NCBI GenBank assembly: GCA_905233405.1
Contig: CAJOEG010000029.1
Coordinates: 14,381-28,036, forward strand
DNA length: 13,656 nucleotides
Reading direction: 5' to 3'
From: an uncultured Bacteroidales bacterium
GTDB lineage: Bacteria > Bacteroidota > Bacteroidia > Bacteroidales > ML635J-15
The notes under the pieces are model-generated. The model had not been told where the DNA came from and did no database searches. It worked only from the letters and a program-made list of their open reading frames with translations. Within the stretch, counting starts at the first letter, position 1, and each line of letters starts with the position of its first letter. Both the position numbers and the translations under genes were made by a program. Shown piece by piece: positions 1 to 6,492 of this stretch.

Positions 1-1357
1 TGCTCATCATCGAGAAAACGACATACAATATCGTCTCGTAGAATGCCTCGAAAGTCGTAAGATTGCCAAGTTCGTGACGACCGTGTTCGAGATATGGGAT
101 GGAGGCAATATACGACTTCAGGTACTGCATCATACTGTTGACTTCATTTTTCTTTAGCGATGTATAAATGTTTGCTACGGTGTTGTTTGCAAACATTACG
201 TTTGCATTTTCAACAATTACGGGCAACAGGTTTTGCATAAAGCCTGTACGGACTTCGGCATTGGGGAAGTCGAGCAAATACTGATTAGTATCGAAATCAT
301 AGCCCTTTATAGTCAAGTAACCTGATTGGTAGAGCAGAGGAAGTGCAGTACTCATGTTCTCAGTTGGTACATCAAAGTCGGATGCAGATGCCATATTTTT
401 CTCCAATGACAATATGTTAGTGCCAAATCGCTTCATCTGCTCAAAAAGATATGTTGGCGTTCCGCTTCCGAACCAATATGAGTCAAGTTCTCTATTCTTT
501 AGTGCCATTGTCAGGCTGAAAGGATTGAAAATGTCTGGCGACTTTCTTGAAAAGTTGTAACCATCATACTTTGCTTTCAATTTGTCAACCATCTCATCGT
601 ATGAGCAACTGTATGTATTGGCAAGTTCTTGTATGTCTGGCTTGAATACATCCAAAGCCTCGTTCACTGTGATACCGCAGATTGCAGAGTACTGCGGGAG
701 CATTGTTATGTTTGTGATATTGTTGAGAGTAGAGAATATGGAAAGTTGCGAAAACTTTGTTATGCCTGTGATGAAAACGAAATGTTCGTATCTCTCGCAA
801 GCCTTCAACGGCTGATAGAATTCCTGCATAATCTTGCGGACTTCGGCAAGTTTTTCGGGTTGATTCAGGACATCAAGCAATGGTGCATCATATTCGTCGA
901 GAATGACAACACATTTGAGTCCTGTTTGTTCGCAAGCATTTACGAGCAGACTTTTGAATCGTTCGCCAGGAGAAACACAACCTTTATCGCGTCCATAAAT
1001 TCCTTCATATTGTTTCAATTGCCAGTCCAATTCACGAATGACACCTTGTATATCCGCCTTGTTCTTACACTGGCTCAAGTCGAAGTGCAGCACCGGATAT
1101 TTCTTCCATTCCGTTTCCAGCTTTTCAATTGCCAGGCCTTCAAATAATTCTTTGCGCCCTTGAAAATAACTTTCCAGTGTGGTGCACAGCAATGTCTTGC
1201 CAAACCTGCGCGGACGGCTCAGGAAGACGATTTGGGATTCGTGCGTCATCTTATAGATAAGGTCTGTCTTGTCTATATAGATTCTGCCATCGGTTCTGAT
1301 TCTCTCGAACTCCTGTATTCCTGCCGTAAATAGGCGTGTTGGTATTTCTACTGCCAT
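1..1357 (-). CDS. AAA-ATPase with associated PD-(D/E)XK nuclease family protein (3' end cut by window)
   Basis: One uninterrupted frame runs from an ATG at 1357 off the left edge, giving 452 visible residues. It begins with the typical N-terminal segment of the AAA-ATPase-like family (PF09820 type). Residues 23-32 read DGRIYIDKTD, the Walker A region is SRPRRFGKT (about 47-55), the Walker B region is VVILDEYDAPL (about 150-160), and a sensor-like ITGITKFSQLSIFS follows at about 197-210. In this family the C-terminus normally carries a PD-(D/E)XK nuclease-like domain (PDDEXK_9). Only its beginning, around FEAFYETILYVV, is visible, so the catalytic residues cannot be checked. Such genes are very abundant in Bacteroidales, often in multiple copies, and their role is unknown; mobile-element or defence functions have been suggested. 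It lies 67 bp downstream of abiEii on the same strand and has its own -7 element, so it is probably a separate transcription unit. The family call is firm; the function is not. Confidence 0.88.
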   Translation of the reverse strand, partial: MAVEIPTRLFTAGIQEFERIRTDGRIYIDKTDLIYKMTHESQIVFLSRPRRFGKTLLCTTLESYFQGRKELFEGLAIEKLETEWKKYPVLHFDLSQCKNKADIQGVIRELDWQLKQYEGIYGRDKGCVSPGERFKSLLVNACEQTGLKCVVILDEYDAPLLDVLNQPEKLAEVRKIMQEFYQPLKACERYEHFVFITGITKFSQLSIFSTLNNITNITMLPQYSAICGITVNEALDVFKPDIQELANTYSCSYDEMVDKLKAKYDGYNFSRKSPDIFNPFSLTMALKNRELDSYWFGSGTPTYLFEQMKRFGTNILSLEKNMASASDFDVPTENMSTALPLLYQSGYLTIKGYDFDTNQYLLDFPNAEVRTGFMQNLLPVIVENANVMFANNTVANIYTSLKKNEVNSMMQYLKSYIASIPYLEHGRHELGNLTTFEAFYETILYVVFSMMS

Positions 1358-1377
1358 AATACTTTGTTTTTCCTGTG

Positions 1378-1385
1378 CAAATATA
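1378..1385 (-). promoter_or_regulatory. Bacteroidetes-type -7 promoter element (TATATTTG)
   Basis: Read on the minus strand, TATATTTG matches the Bacteroidetes -7 consensus TAnnTTTG. It lies about 20 nt upstream of the ATPase start at 1357. No TTTG -33 element is seen at the expected spacing. A perfect 14-bp palindrome (TTTCACCTGTGAAA, 1403-1416) sits just upstream, near where the -33 element would be. Confidence 0.5.
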
Positions 1386-1424
1386 AGAGATTTTTATTAG
1401 TGTTTCACCTGTGAAATCAATGAT

Positions 1425-2438
1425 TTATTTTCTATACGGCAATTTTCTAACTCTTTGTTGTAAACTATTCAACGCCGTCATTATCTCCTCGAAGGTTGGA
1501 ACTTCTCCATATATCATAGACTGTTGCATTTTTGCATAGTCTTTTTGCCACAAATCGACAACGGAGTCTGGTGGAACTATTGTCAATGTGGCAGGATAAA
1601 GCGTATCGTAGTCAAAATCCTTGAGATTGATAAAGCAACGTCGATGTTCGATTATTGAACGGTAAAGTTCTTTGTCATCAAAAGCATTACGGTCAATGCC
1701 TGATTTCATCATTGTGGCAATGTCGTACAGATGCCTTGACATTCGGTTGGTTCGTATTTCGGATTGTGGCTTGTGAAATTCTTCGTGCAGAAGGAAGATT
1801 TTCTCAAGGAATGTGCGTTCTGGTGTTACCACATTGGGAATAGAGAAAGATTTTTCTGCAACCACGGTTTGTGGTAGGTATTGATCGATAAGTGAGTTTA
1901 TAGACTCGCACTTGACAGGCTGTTGCATCGAACGCCCGCTTACCTCAATAAGGACAGAATGTCGTATATATGGACTTTCGGGCAAAGCCGAGCCGTACTC
2001 TACTATTATGGTTTCGGGGTCGGTTGTACTTATTGGCGTTATGTTTACTGTCACATTGAACTTGTCCTCTGCAATTCCTTGTTTTACAAGAGTTTCTCGC
2101 AAATCGAACTGCATTCTTTCTCGCACAAACTAACAGGCGGCACGACGTAACTTGTCGCTTATTTGTGTCCGAGAGAGTGTGCCTCCGTAGCCAAGGAAGT
2201 CACGCGACACTGCTATGTCGATGTCTTCCGAGAAACGTTCAATCAGATGCCAGCATTTGCTCAAACTAGTCCCACCCTTGAATGACAGGTGTTCGGCGTA
2301 TGGCAACGAAAAAACTGCCCGTAGCACTTGCGTAACCCACCAGTCTTTCTCGATGATGTCGTAATGCAGATTTGTCAACTCAACCATTTGATTTATAAGC
2401 AGTTTCTGCTGATTTGCGTTTAATTGTGTGTATTTCAT
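1425..2438 (-). pseudogene. abiEii: AbiEii/AbiGii-family nucleotidyltransferase toxin, interrupted by an in-frame TAG
   Basis: This is the toxin half of a type IV AbiE toxin-antitoxin module. The best start is the ATG at 2438, which overlaps the antitoxin stop as ATGA, the usual coupling arrangement; an ATG at 2465 would overlap abiEi by 31 bp. Residues 1-102 contain the nucleotidyltransferase signature FKGGTSLSK (53-61) followed by ERFSEDIDI (67-75), where the acidic pair is expected to bind metal. Codon 103 is TAG (2130-2132). The same frame then continues open for 234 codons to TAA at 1425, with further family motifs such as ERTFLEKIFLLHEEF and MSRHLYDIATMM. The whole frame of about 337 codons fits the family length. 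TAG is used as an ordinary stop elsewhere in the window (12220-12222, 13306-13308), which argues against recoding. The probable result is a catalytic-motif fragment plus an untranslated or GTG-started C-terminal half. A sequencing error at this base remains possible. Confidence 0.88.
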
Positions 2439-3043
2439 ATTGAATAAAGTTTTTGCTGAATCCATATAGGCATTAATTTTATATCGTGATTGTAGTCAGT
2501 TTTTGTAACATGCGACAAGAACCCCCTTATTATGTCAAGATGCTTTTCGTTAAGGTATTCTTCACCGATTTCGCGCATTGATAGCGTAATGAGCAGCATA
2601 AGATAGGACTTGAACGATAGCATTTTGTTGTCCGAGGTATGGATAAACATAATTCCACGACCCGAACCTATTTTTACCCTGCGTGAAGAACCACTTGTAT
2701 AGAACACTGCATTTGCAGGTACTTGAGTAGAAAGGCCCAATTGGTTTAATGCAAAAGATGCGGTAGGTATAATTTTGGCATTGTCACGGCGTGCCATAGC
2801 TTTGGCAATGTCCCACATGGAAGGAGATATAATACCCAACCCTAATTTTGTGTCAATTTTAGGATAACTGTATATGCCCCTGAATATACGTATTATCATA
2901 CCATCCTTCTGTATTCGCTGCAATGCTTGACGCACGGCATCTGGAGAACCCAAATCGGCGAAATCGGAATTGACATACAACAGACCTCTGCCTTTTTTCT
3001 TGATTCTATTTTCGATGTTTACTTTTACTTTTTCTTTCATCAT
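2435..3043 (-). CDS. abiEi: AbiEi-type antitoxin (DUF6088 family), type IV toxin-antitoxin
   Basis: A 202-aa protein encoded immediately upstream of the AbiEii gene and overlapping it by 4 nt. The N-terminal 70 residues look like the AbiEi winged-helix domain: a short helical start, then VRQALQRIQKDGMIIRIF followed by RGIYSYPK (about 57-64), the usual wing-to-linker sequence. The rest resembles the DUF6088/AbiEi body, with IIPTASFALNQLGLSTQVP and VFYTSGSSRRVKIG. Such antitoxins bind inverted repeats in their own promoter and neutralise the toxin without stable binding to it. The reading frame is intact even though the toxin is broken. Two adjacent ATGs (3043 and 3040) could serve as start. 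A perfect inverted repeat lies 14 bp upstream and probably serves as its operator. Confidence 0.85.
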   Translation of the reverse strand: MMKEKVKVNIENRIKKKGRGLLYVNSDFADLGSPDAVRQALQRIQKDGMIIRIFRGIYSYPKIDTKLGLGIISPSMWDIAKAMARRDNAKIIPTASFALNQLGLSTQVPANAVFYTSGSSRRVKIGSGRGIMFIHTSDNKMLSFKSYLMLLITLSMREIGEEYLNEKHLDIIRGFLSHVTKTDYNHDIKLMPIWIQQKLYSI

Positions 3044-3056
3044 AATAAATATATTA

Positions 3057-3085
3057 TGTCACAAAGATATAATATGTTTGTGACA
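3057..3085 (-). promoter_or_regulatory. Candidate AbiEi operator overlapping the abiE promoter
   Basis: A perfect 9-bp inverted repeat, TGTCACAAA (3057-3065) and TTTGTGACA (3077-3085), is separated by 11 bp and ends 14 bp upstream of the antitoxin start. On the minus strand a -7 element TATCTTTG (3069-3062) overlaps the promoter-distal edge of one arm and the spacer. A bound repressor would therefore block RNA polymerase. Negative autoregulation through promoter inverted repeats is known for AbiEi; that this particular repeat is the operator is inference. No good -33 box at 19-20 nt spacing was found. Confidence 0.65.
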
Positions 3086-3162
3086 AATCATCCTGCGCAA
3101 ATTTACACCTTTCTTTCTTATCCACAATAAGTTATTTCATTTTTTTTGCTCACTATATCTAC

Positions 3163-3194
3163 AAAAAAAAGAGGCTCACTTTCGCGAGCCTCTT
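3163..3194 (-). terminator. Rho-independent terminator of the 261-aa lipoprotein gene
   Basis: Arms AAGAGGCTC (3169-3177) and GAGCCTCTT (3186-3194) form a perfect 9-bp stem with an 8-nt loop. Read on the minus strand, the stem is followed by a run of eight or more T (the A run at 3163-3170). It lies 27 bp past the stop of the gene at 3221-4006 and separates it from the abiE operon. Confidence 0.88.
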
Positions 3195-3220
3195 ATAATT
3201 TTTAATCTAATGTGCTTAAA

Positions 3221-4006
3221 TTACTTTGTGGTAGCAGCTGCTGGAGTACCATCGAATGTCTTGTAGTTACCAGTGATAGTCTGCTTTGCGCTAGTAGAAG
3301 CAACATCGCAGTGCTTTACATTGATAACATAAGTTTTGTTGTTGTAAACTGTAGCAATTACATCATTGTAATCTTTAGAAGCAAGATTGACGTCAACATT
3401 ATTGTACATTTCTGCTTCAGCTGGGAAAGTGATAGCGCTTAAACTAGTAGCAGCATAGTCAGCAGCTTGGAGGATGTAAAGTTTTGCACCTGTAACAGGC
3501 TTAATAATAGCGAAAGGAGACTTTGCATTCGACTTCCATTCCAAACCGAATTCAGCAAGACCTGTACCATTTGCACCATTGACTCTTTCCCAAGTGAAGG
3601 TAGTAACAGCCTTAATAGCAACTTCGAAATGTCCAGCTTCTTCAACATCTTTCTTAGTTACAGCAACAACCTGGAACAAAACTTTTTCATAGTTCTTTAC
3701 TGCTTCTTTCTTCATCGTGTACTTAATAGTTCCATTGTAAGAATCACCAGCAGTAAAATCTTCAATAGTAAGCTGACCTATAGAAGTTGTGTCATTGCCT
3801 GCAATACCCCAAACGTCACCATAGACATTTTCAATGCCCTTTGGAGCGGTTGCTTTAACAGTCAAAACGATAGGCTGTTCAGCGTTTGCCAAATCATATT
3901 CATTTACGTCTCCAGTTACACTTACGGTTGGAGCTTCCGGATCACCACAGCTGCAGAACATTGCAACAGCTGCAACCAAAATCATAACAATTTTAAAGTT
4001 TTTCAT
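3221..4006 (-). CDS. Uncharacterised lipoprotein (261 aa)
   Basis: Not recognised as any named family. The N-terminus MKNFKIVMILVAAVAMFCSC is a lipoprotein signal peptide with the lipidated cysteine at residue 20. It is followed by GDPE, an acidic start that would suit surface-exposed lipoproteins of Bacteroidota. The body has no further membrane segment. It is rich in beta-prone stretches (IVLTVKATAP, LFQVVAVTKK, TYVINVKH) and resembles a small secreted beta-sandwich protein, although I see no diagnostic motif. It appears to be monocistronic: it has its own -7 element upstream, a strong terminator downstream, and about 180 bp between it and the next gene upstream. Likely location is the outer membrane; the function is unknown. 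Confidence 0.75.
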   Translation of the reverse strand: MKNFKIVMILVAAVAMFCSCGDPEAPTVSVTGDVNEYDLANAEQPIVLTVKATAPKGIENVYGDVWGIAGNDTTSIGQLTIEDFTAGDSYNGTIKYTMKKEAVKNYEKVLFQVVAVTKKDVEEAGHFEVAIKAVTTFTWERVNGANGTGLAEFGLEWKSNAKSPFAIIKPVTGAKLYILQAADYAATSLSAITFPAEAEMYNNVDVNLASKDYNDVIATVYNNKTYVINVKHCDVASTSAKQTITGNYKTFDGTPAAATTK

Positions 4007-4065
4007 CGTTCTAAAATTTTAAGTTATACAATAATTAATTAAATCTTCAATTCATTTACAAGCCG

Positions 4066-4073
4066 CAAAGATA
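4066..4073 (-). promoter_or_regulatory. -7 promoter element (TATCTTTG) for the 261-aa lipoprotein
   Basis: On the minus strand TATCTTTG matches TAnnTTTG, about 60 nt upstream of the start at 4006. No clear TTTG -33 box is present. The rest of the gap from 4074 to 4188 is very A+T rich, with an alternating TA tract near 4144-4160, and holds no gene. Confidence 0.5.
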
Positions 4074-4188
4074 TAGTTATTTTTTAATACGGTTCATTTT
4101 ATTAACTTTTTTTTTTGAAAATATTTTCTCTGCGTCAATTATACCTATATATATATATAACATAAAGTGGCACTTGGTTCCAATTACA

Positions 4189-4782
4189 TCAAATTCCCAC
4201 CATTTCCAACAGTTCAACCAGCTCGTCAAGATAGATTTCCCGCGAAGGAATCTCGAAGTCGAAGCCTTCGTTCTCGATGAATTTGTTCAGCTCGTTGATG
4301 TTCCTGAGGCGCTTCGCGACATCTAATTCTATCCTGAGGTAATTGTCGCCGTGCGCAATGAAATATCCCTTGAAATAACCGCCGGATGTTTTGCAGGCAC
4401 AAGTCTTCATCTTGTATTTTGTAACACATACATATAGTTCGTTCCCTGCAAGCCGCTTTACAAATCCATACGATTCCATTCCGAAGCGTTCTTCGTCGAA
4501 GAAAAATGAATTATAGGCAAAATTGCCGTTCTTTACCGACTTTACCGAATCGGGTGGATATATTGTCCTGCGTTCGTCGGGAGAATATTTTGCACGGAAA
4601 AAGTTGTAATACGACATCGGGGAGAAATAGACTATGGCTTCCTTTTCGGAATTGTCGTTGAAGGTGATTGTCGCCTTCTCCCACTTTTTTGCGGGAATGC
4701 ACGAAGACAACAATAATGCCGATAATAAAAACAGCAATGTAATCTTTATTGGCAGTATGATATTTTGTTTTTTCAAAAACAT
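4189..4782 (-). CDS. Uncharacterised lipoprotein (197 aa)
   Basis: Not assigned to a family. The N-terminus has a basic start (FLKKQ), a hydrophobic core ending LLSALLLSSC and the lipidated cysteine at residue 28, a typical signal peptidase II signal. The mature part contains ATITFNDNSEKEAIVYFSP near the start, which looks like a two-strand motif. A cysteine-bearing patch follows (YVCVTKYKMKTCACKT), and a charged, leucine-rich helical C-terminus ends at DELVELLEMVGI. It lies downstream of ribH on the same strand, across a 155-bp palindromic repeat, so co-transcription with ribH is possible but unproven. No own promoter or clear terminator was found. Confidence 0.72.
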   Translation of the reverse strand: MFLKKQNIILPIKITLLFLLSALLLSSCIPAKKWEKATITFNDNSEKEAIVYFSPMSYYNFFRAKYSPDERRTIYPPDSVKSVKNGNFAYNSFFFDEERFGMESYGFVKRLAGNELYVCVTKYKMKTCACKTSGGYFKGYFIAHGDNYLRIELDVAKRLRNINELNKFIENEGFDFEIPSREIYLDELVELLEMVGI

Positions 4783-4797
4783 TACTTATAACAAACT

Positions 4798-4952
4798 GTC
4801 ATTCCGCAAGTCAGAACAATAATGCGATACGGGCAGGGAGCATAATATTGTTCGACTGTGCGGAATCTCCTATAAGTACCCAGTGGAGATTTCGCATAAG
4901 CGGACTCACAAGGCTCGTTCCTGCGCCTGTTCGTTCTGCTTTGCGAAATGAC
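4798..4952. repeat. Bipartite palindromic intergenic repeat (REP/MITE-like)
   Basis: Outer arms 4798-4817 (GTCATTCCGCAAGTCAGAAC) and 4933-4952 (GTTCTGCTTTGCGAAATGAC) are inverted copies matching at 17 of 20 positions. Inside is a second palindrome: 4857-4870 (TGTGCGGAATCTCC) pairs with 4885-4898 (GGAGATTTCGCATA) over 14 positions with only G-T wobbles, around a 14-nt loop. The GTCATT-CG ends and the GAAATCTCC core resemble interspersed palindromic repeats common in Bacteroidota genomes; that link is from memory and needs a genome search. The element begins one base after the ribH stop codon and ends 15 bp before the lipoprotein start. A 61-codon frame across it appears to be only a by-product of the repeat. 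Confidence 0.75.
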
Positions 4953-4953
4953 G

Positions 4954-5454
4954 TTATAAAACTTCATTCTTCAAAGTAAGCATCTTCAGAGCGGCTGCGG
5001 CTGCTTCGGTCCCCTTGTTGCCAAGTCGTCCACCTGCGCGGTCGATTGCCTGCTGCTGGTTGTTGGTGGTAAGCAGTCCGAATGCCACTGGTGTAGCGTA
5101 TCTGGTGTTTACGTCCATTATGCCTTGAGTTACACCCGAACACACATAGTCGAAATGCTTGGTATCGCCCTGAATTACACAGCCGAGGCAAATTACTGCA
5201 TCACAATTTTGGTTTTCAATGAGATAAATTGCACCCAACGGAAGTTCGAAACTGCCAGGAACACTTCTAAGCACAATGTCGTCATCGCTGTAGCCGTACT
5301 TTTTCAGGGTTTCTATTGCTCCGCTTGCAAGGTTGGATGTTATTTCCTGGTTCCACTCCGATACCGCGATGCCAATTCTGTATGGTTTATCTGGATTTTG
5401 CTTTGCTATTCCAGTTTCGGTGTAAATTGAAAGGTTCTTCAGTTCGCTTGCCAT
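4954..5454 (-). CDS. ribH: 6,7-dimethyl-8-ribityllumazine synthase
   Basis: A 166-aa protein of normal family length. It condenses 5-amino-6-ribitylamino-uracil with 3,4-dihydroxy-2-butanone 4-phosphate to make lumazine, the penultimate step of riboflavin synthesis, and acts in the cytosol as an oligomeric shell or pentamer. Visible signatures are SEWN in the substrate pocket (32-35), VPGSFELP (65-72), CLGCVIQGDTKHFDYV (89-104) with the presumed catalytic His at 100, PVAFGLLTTNN (122-132) and the phosphate-contacting AGGRLGNKG (140-148). It lies 61 bp downstream of the TPR gene on the same strand. A terminator-like hairpin sits directly in front of its start, so its expression may be set by attenuation, read-through or a weak local promoter. 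No FMN riboswitch is apparent in the short leader. Confidence 0.97.
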   Translation of the reverse strand: MASELKNLSIYTETGIAKQNPDKPYRIGIAVSEWNQEITSNLASGAIETLKKYGYSDDDIVLRSVPGSFELPLGAIYLIENQNCDAVICLGCVIQGDTKHFDYVCSGVTQGIMDVNTRYATPVAFGLLTTNNQQQAIDRAGGRLGNKGTEAAAAALKMLTLKNEVL

Positions 5455-5466
5455 AGTCGTAATATT

Positions 5467-5491
5467 AAAAAAATGGGGGACAAGTCCCCCA
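5467..5491 (-). terminator. Terminator-like hairpin in the TPR-ribH gap
   Basis: TGGGGGACAAGTCCCCCA (5474-5491) is a perfect palindrome, giving a G/C stem with a small loop. On the minus strand it is followed directly by seven T (A run 5467-5473), the layout of an intrinsic terminator. It ends the TPR gene transcript, but lies only about 12 bp before the ribH start, so it also sits in the ribH leader. Confidence 0.8.
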
Positions 5492-5515
5492 AGAATTATG
5501 AAAGATAATGTGTGT

Positions 5516-6220
5516 TTACTTGCCTAAATGCATTTCTGCACGCTTGATATACTTCTCAATGTTGGTCTTGTCGTTTCTCTCAAGTACCGAGTAGTAGTCT
5601 TCCTGAACCCTGGTATAAGTGTCGAGAGCCTTCTGGTATTCACCCATAAGTTCGTAGGTATTTCCAGCCTTTATGAGGAACAACGGTGAAAGGTAGTCGT
5701 TGTTAGCCTTGTCGGCAGCTTCAACATAGTGCTTTGCAGCCTTTTCGTTGTCGCCGAGTTCCATATTTGCGTCACCGATAAGAGCAACTGCCATAGGACC
5801 AATCATCGGGTCGTCGCTGTCGAAACCTTCGAGGTAAGTTATAGCATCTTCGTACTGACCAAGTCTCATGCAGCAAACACCTGCATAGTAGCGGGCTGCA
5901 TTGCCCGAAGGAGTTCTGCCGTAGTCTTCAACTATTGCTGCGAAACCGCTGTATTCGCCATCGATTCCGTTGAGAGCAAGTTCGAAGTTATCCTCTGCAA
6001 AAGCGAATTCAGCCTTGTAGAGTTCGGTCATTGCCTCGCGGTTCTTCGGTTGCTGGACAAATTTAACGTATGCGATGATACCCAATGCTATAACAACGAT
6101 AGCTGCGAAAATTATAATAATTATTTTCTGATTTTTCTCGAACCAGTTTTCGGTACGGTTCAATGCAGATTCTACATTCTGCAAGCCTTCATCCTGAGTA
6201 GTTTTCTCTTTGTTTGACAT
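5516..6220 (-). CDS. Membrane-anchored tetratricopeptide repeat protein
   Basis: A 234-aa protein. Residues 1-30 are polar and cytosolic; about 33-52 (IIIIIFAAIVVIALGIIAYV) form a single membrane anchor; the rest is a series of TPR-like helices. Clear repeats are SGNAARYYAGVCCMRLGQYEDAITYLEGF, MIGPMAVALIGDANMELGDNEKAAKHYVEA (each written here as an outline of helix pairs) and a third ending GEYQKALDTYTRV. The architecture resembles the YfgM/TPR-anchored family, where such proteins act as periplasmic or envelope chaperone and assembly scaffolds; the exact role here is not known. It precedes ribH in the same direction, an order I associate with Bacteroidales genomes. It has its own -7 element about 40 nt upstream. 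Confidence 0.82.
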   Translation of the reverse strand: MSNKEKTTQDEGLQNVESALNRTENWFEKNQKIIIIIFAAIVVIALGIIAYVKFVQQPKNREAMTELYKAEFAFAEDNFELALNGIDGEYSGFAAIVEDYGRTPSGNAARYYAGVCCMRLGQYEDAITYLEGFDSDDPMIGPMAVALIGDANMELGDNEKAAKHYVEAADKANNDYLSPLFLIKAGNTYELMGEYQKALDTYTRVQEDYYSVLERNDKTNIEKYIKRAEMHLGK

Positions 6221-6259
6221 AATCTGTTCTTAAAAAATAACGTTACAATTTTGAGAGTG

Positions 6260-6267
6260 CAAATTTA
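6260..6267 (-). promoter_or_regulatory. -7 promoter element (TAAATTTG) for the TPR gene
   Basis: TAAATTTG on the minus strand matches TAnnTTTG, about 40 nt upstream of the TPR start at 6220. A -33 TTTG is not seen at 19-20 nt. The remaining stretch 6268-6404 is A+T rich and I see no gene in it. Confidence 0.5.
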
Positions 6268-6404
6268 ATTCTTTAATTTGAATTGGATATTAAAAATGTG
6301 TACTTTTTTTATAATCGTCTAATTGACTGATTTTCAGGCAAAGAAAAGATTTTACATAAAAAAGGGCAAGGTTCCTATTTAGAAAGGCAGAGCCTCGATT
6401 GGAT

Positions 6405-6449
6405 TATTGTAATTATGTTATCGTAGGCACGAGCCTACGACAAACGAAG
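6405..6449. repeat. Interspersed repeat, copy 1 (short form)
   Basis: Two blocks recur in the copy at 7595-7689: TATTGTAATTATGTTATC (6405-6422; two mismatches to 7595-7612) and TACGACAAACGAAG (6436-6449; identical to 7676-7689). Between them is a small hairpin, GTAGGC-ACGA-GCCTAC (6423-6438). The right edge coincides with the point where the hepT remnant stops matching its family. Confidence 0.6.
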
Positions 6450-6492
6450 GGATATGTTCAAGTCTTTCCTTGTCCCTAATCTTTTCTCTCAT
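6418..6492 (-). pseudogene. hepT (HEPN/DUF86 toxin) remnant: start codon plus about 13 codons
   Basis: An ATG at 6492 overlaps the end of mntA in another frame, the normal arrangement for a mntA-hepT pair. It encodes MREKIRDKERLEHI, which matches the characteristic N-terminus of HepT/DUF86 HEPN toxins as I know it (MRE-x-x-RDK-x-RLEHI, normally continuing LEAI). After codon 14 the resemblance ends exactly where the interspersed repeat begins (6449). The frame then runs through repeat sequence to a TAA at 6420-6418, making a 24-codon stub. The R-x4-6-H catalytic HEPN motif is absent, and I found no trace of the missing C-terminal part in the 200 bp beyond. The RNase toxin should therefore be dead. 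Confidence 0.72.

Noticed and set aside
629..1147. A 172-codon plus-strand frame
   Set aside because: It is antisense to the AAA-ATPase gene, which has clear Walker motifs in an unbroken frame; the plus frame has Cys/Phe-rich shadow composition.
2130..2132. Recoding of TAG (suppressor tRNA or alternative code) in abiEii
   Set aside because: TAG is used as the terminal stop of mntA, the 258-aa membrane protein and the YitT-like gene in this window, so a nonsense change is the simpler reading.
3467..4042. A 191-codon plus-strand frame opposite the 261-aa lipoprotein
   Set aside because: The minus-strand gene has a lipoprotein signal, promoter element and terminator; the plus frame is an antisense shadow.
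4782..4967. A 61-codon minus-strand frame filling the ribH-lipoprotein gap, with TAATG overlap to the lipoprotein start
   Set aside because: It lies almost wholly within the palindromic repeat 4798-4952, is rich in Arg, Ser and Tyr without a domain, and is best explained as a by-product of the repeat.
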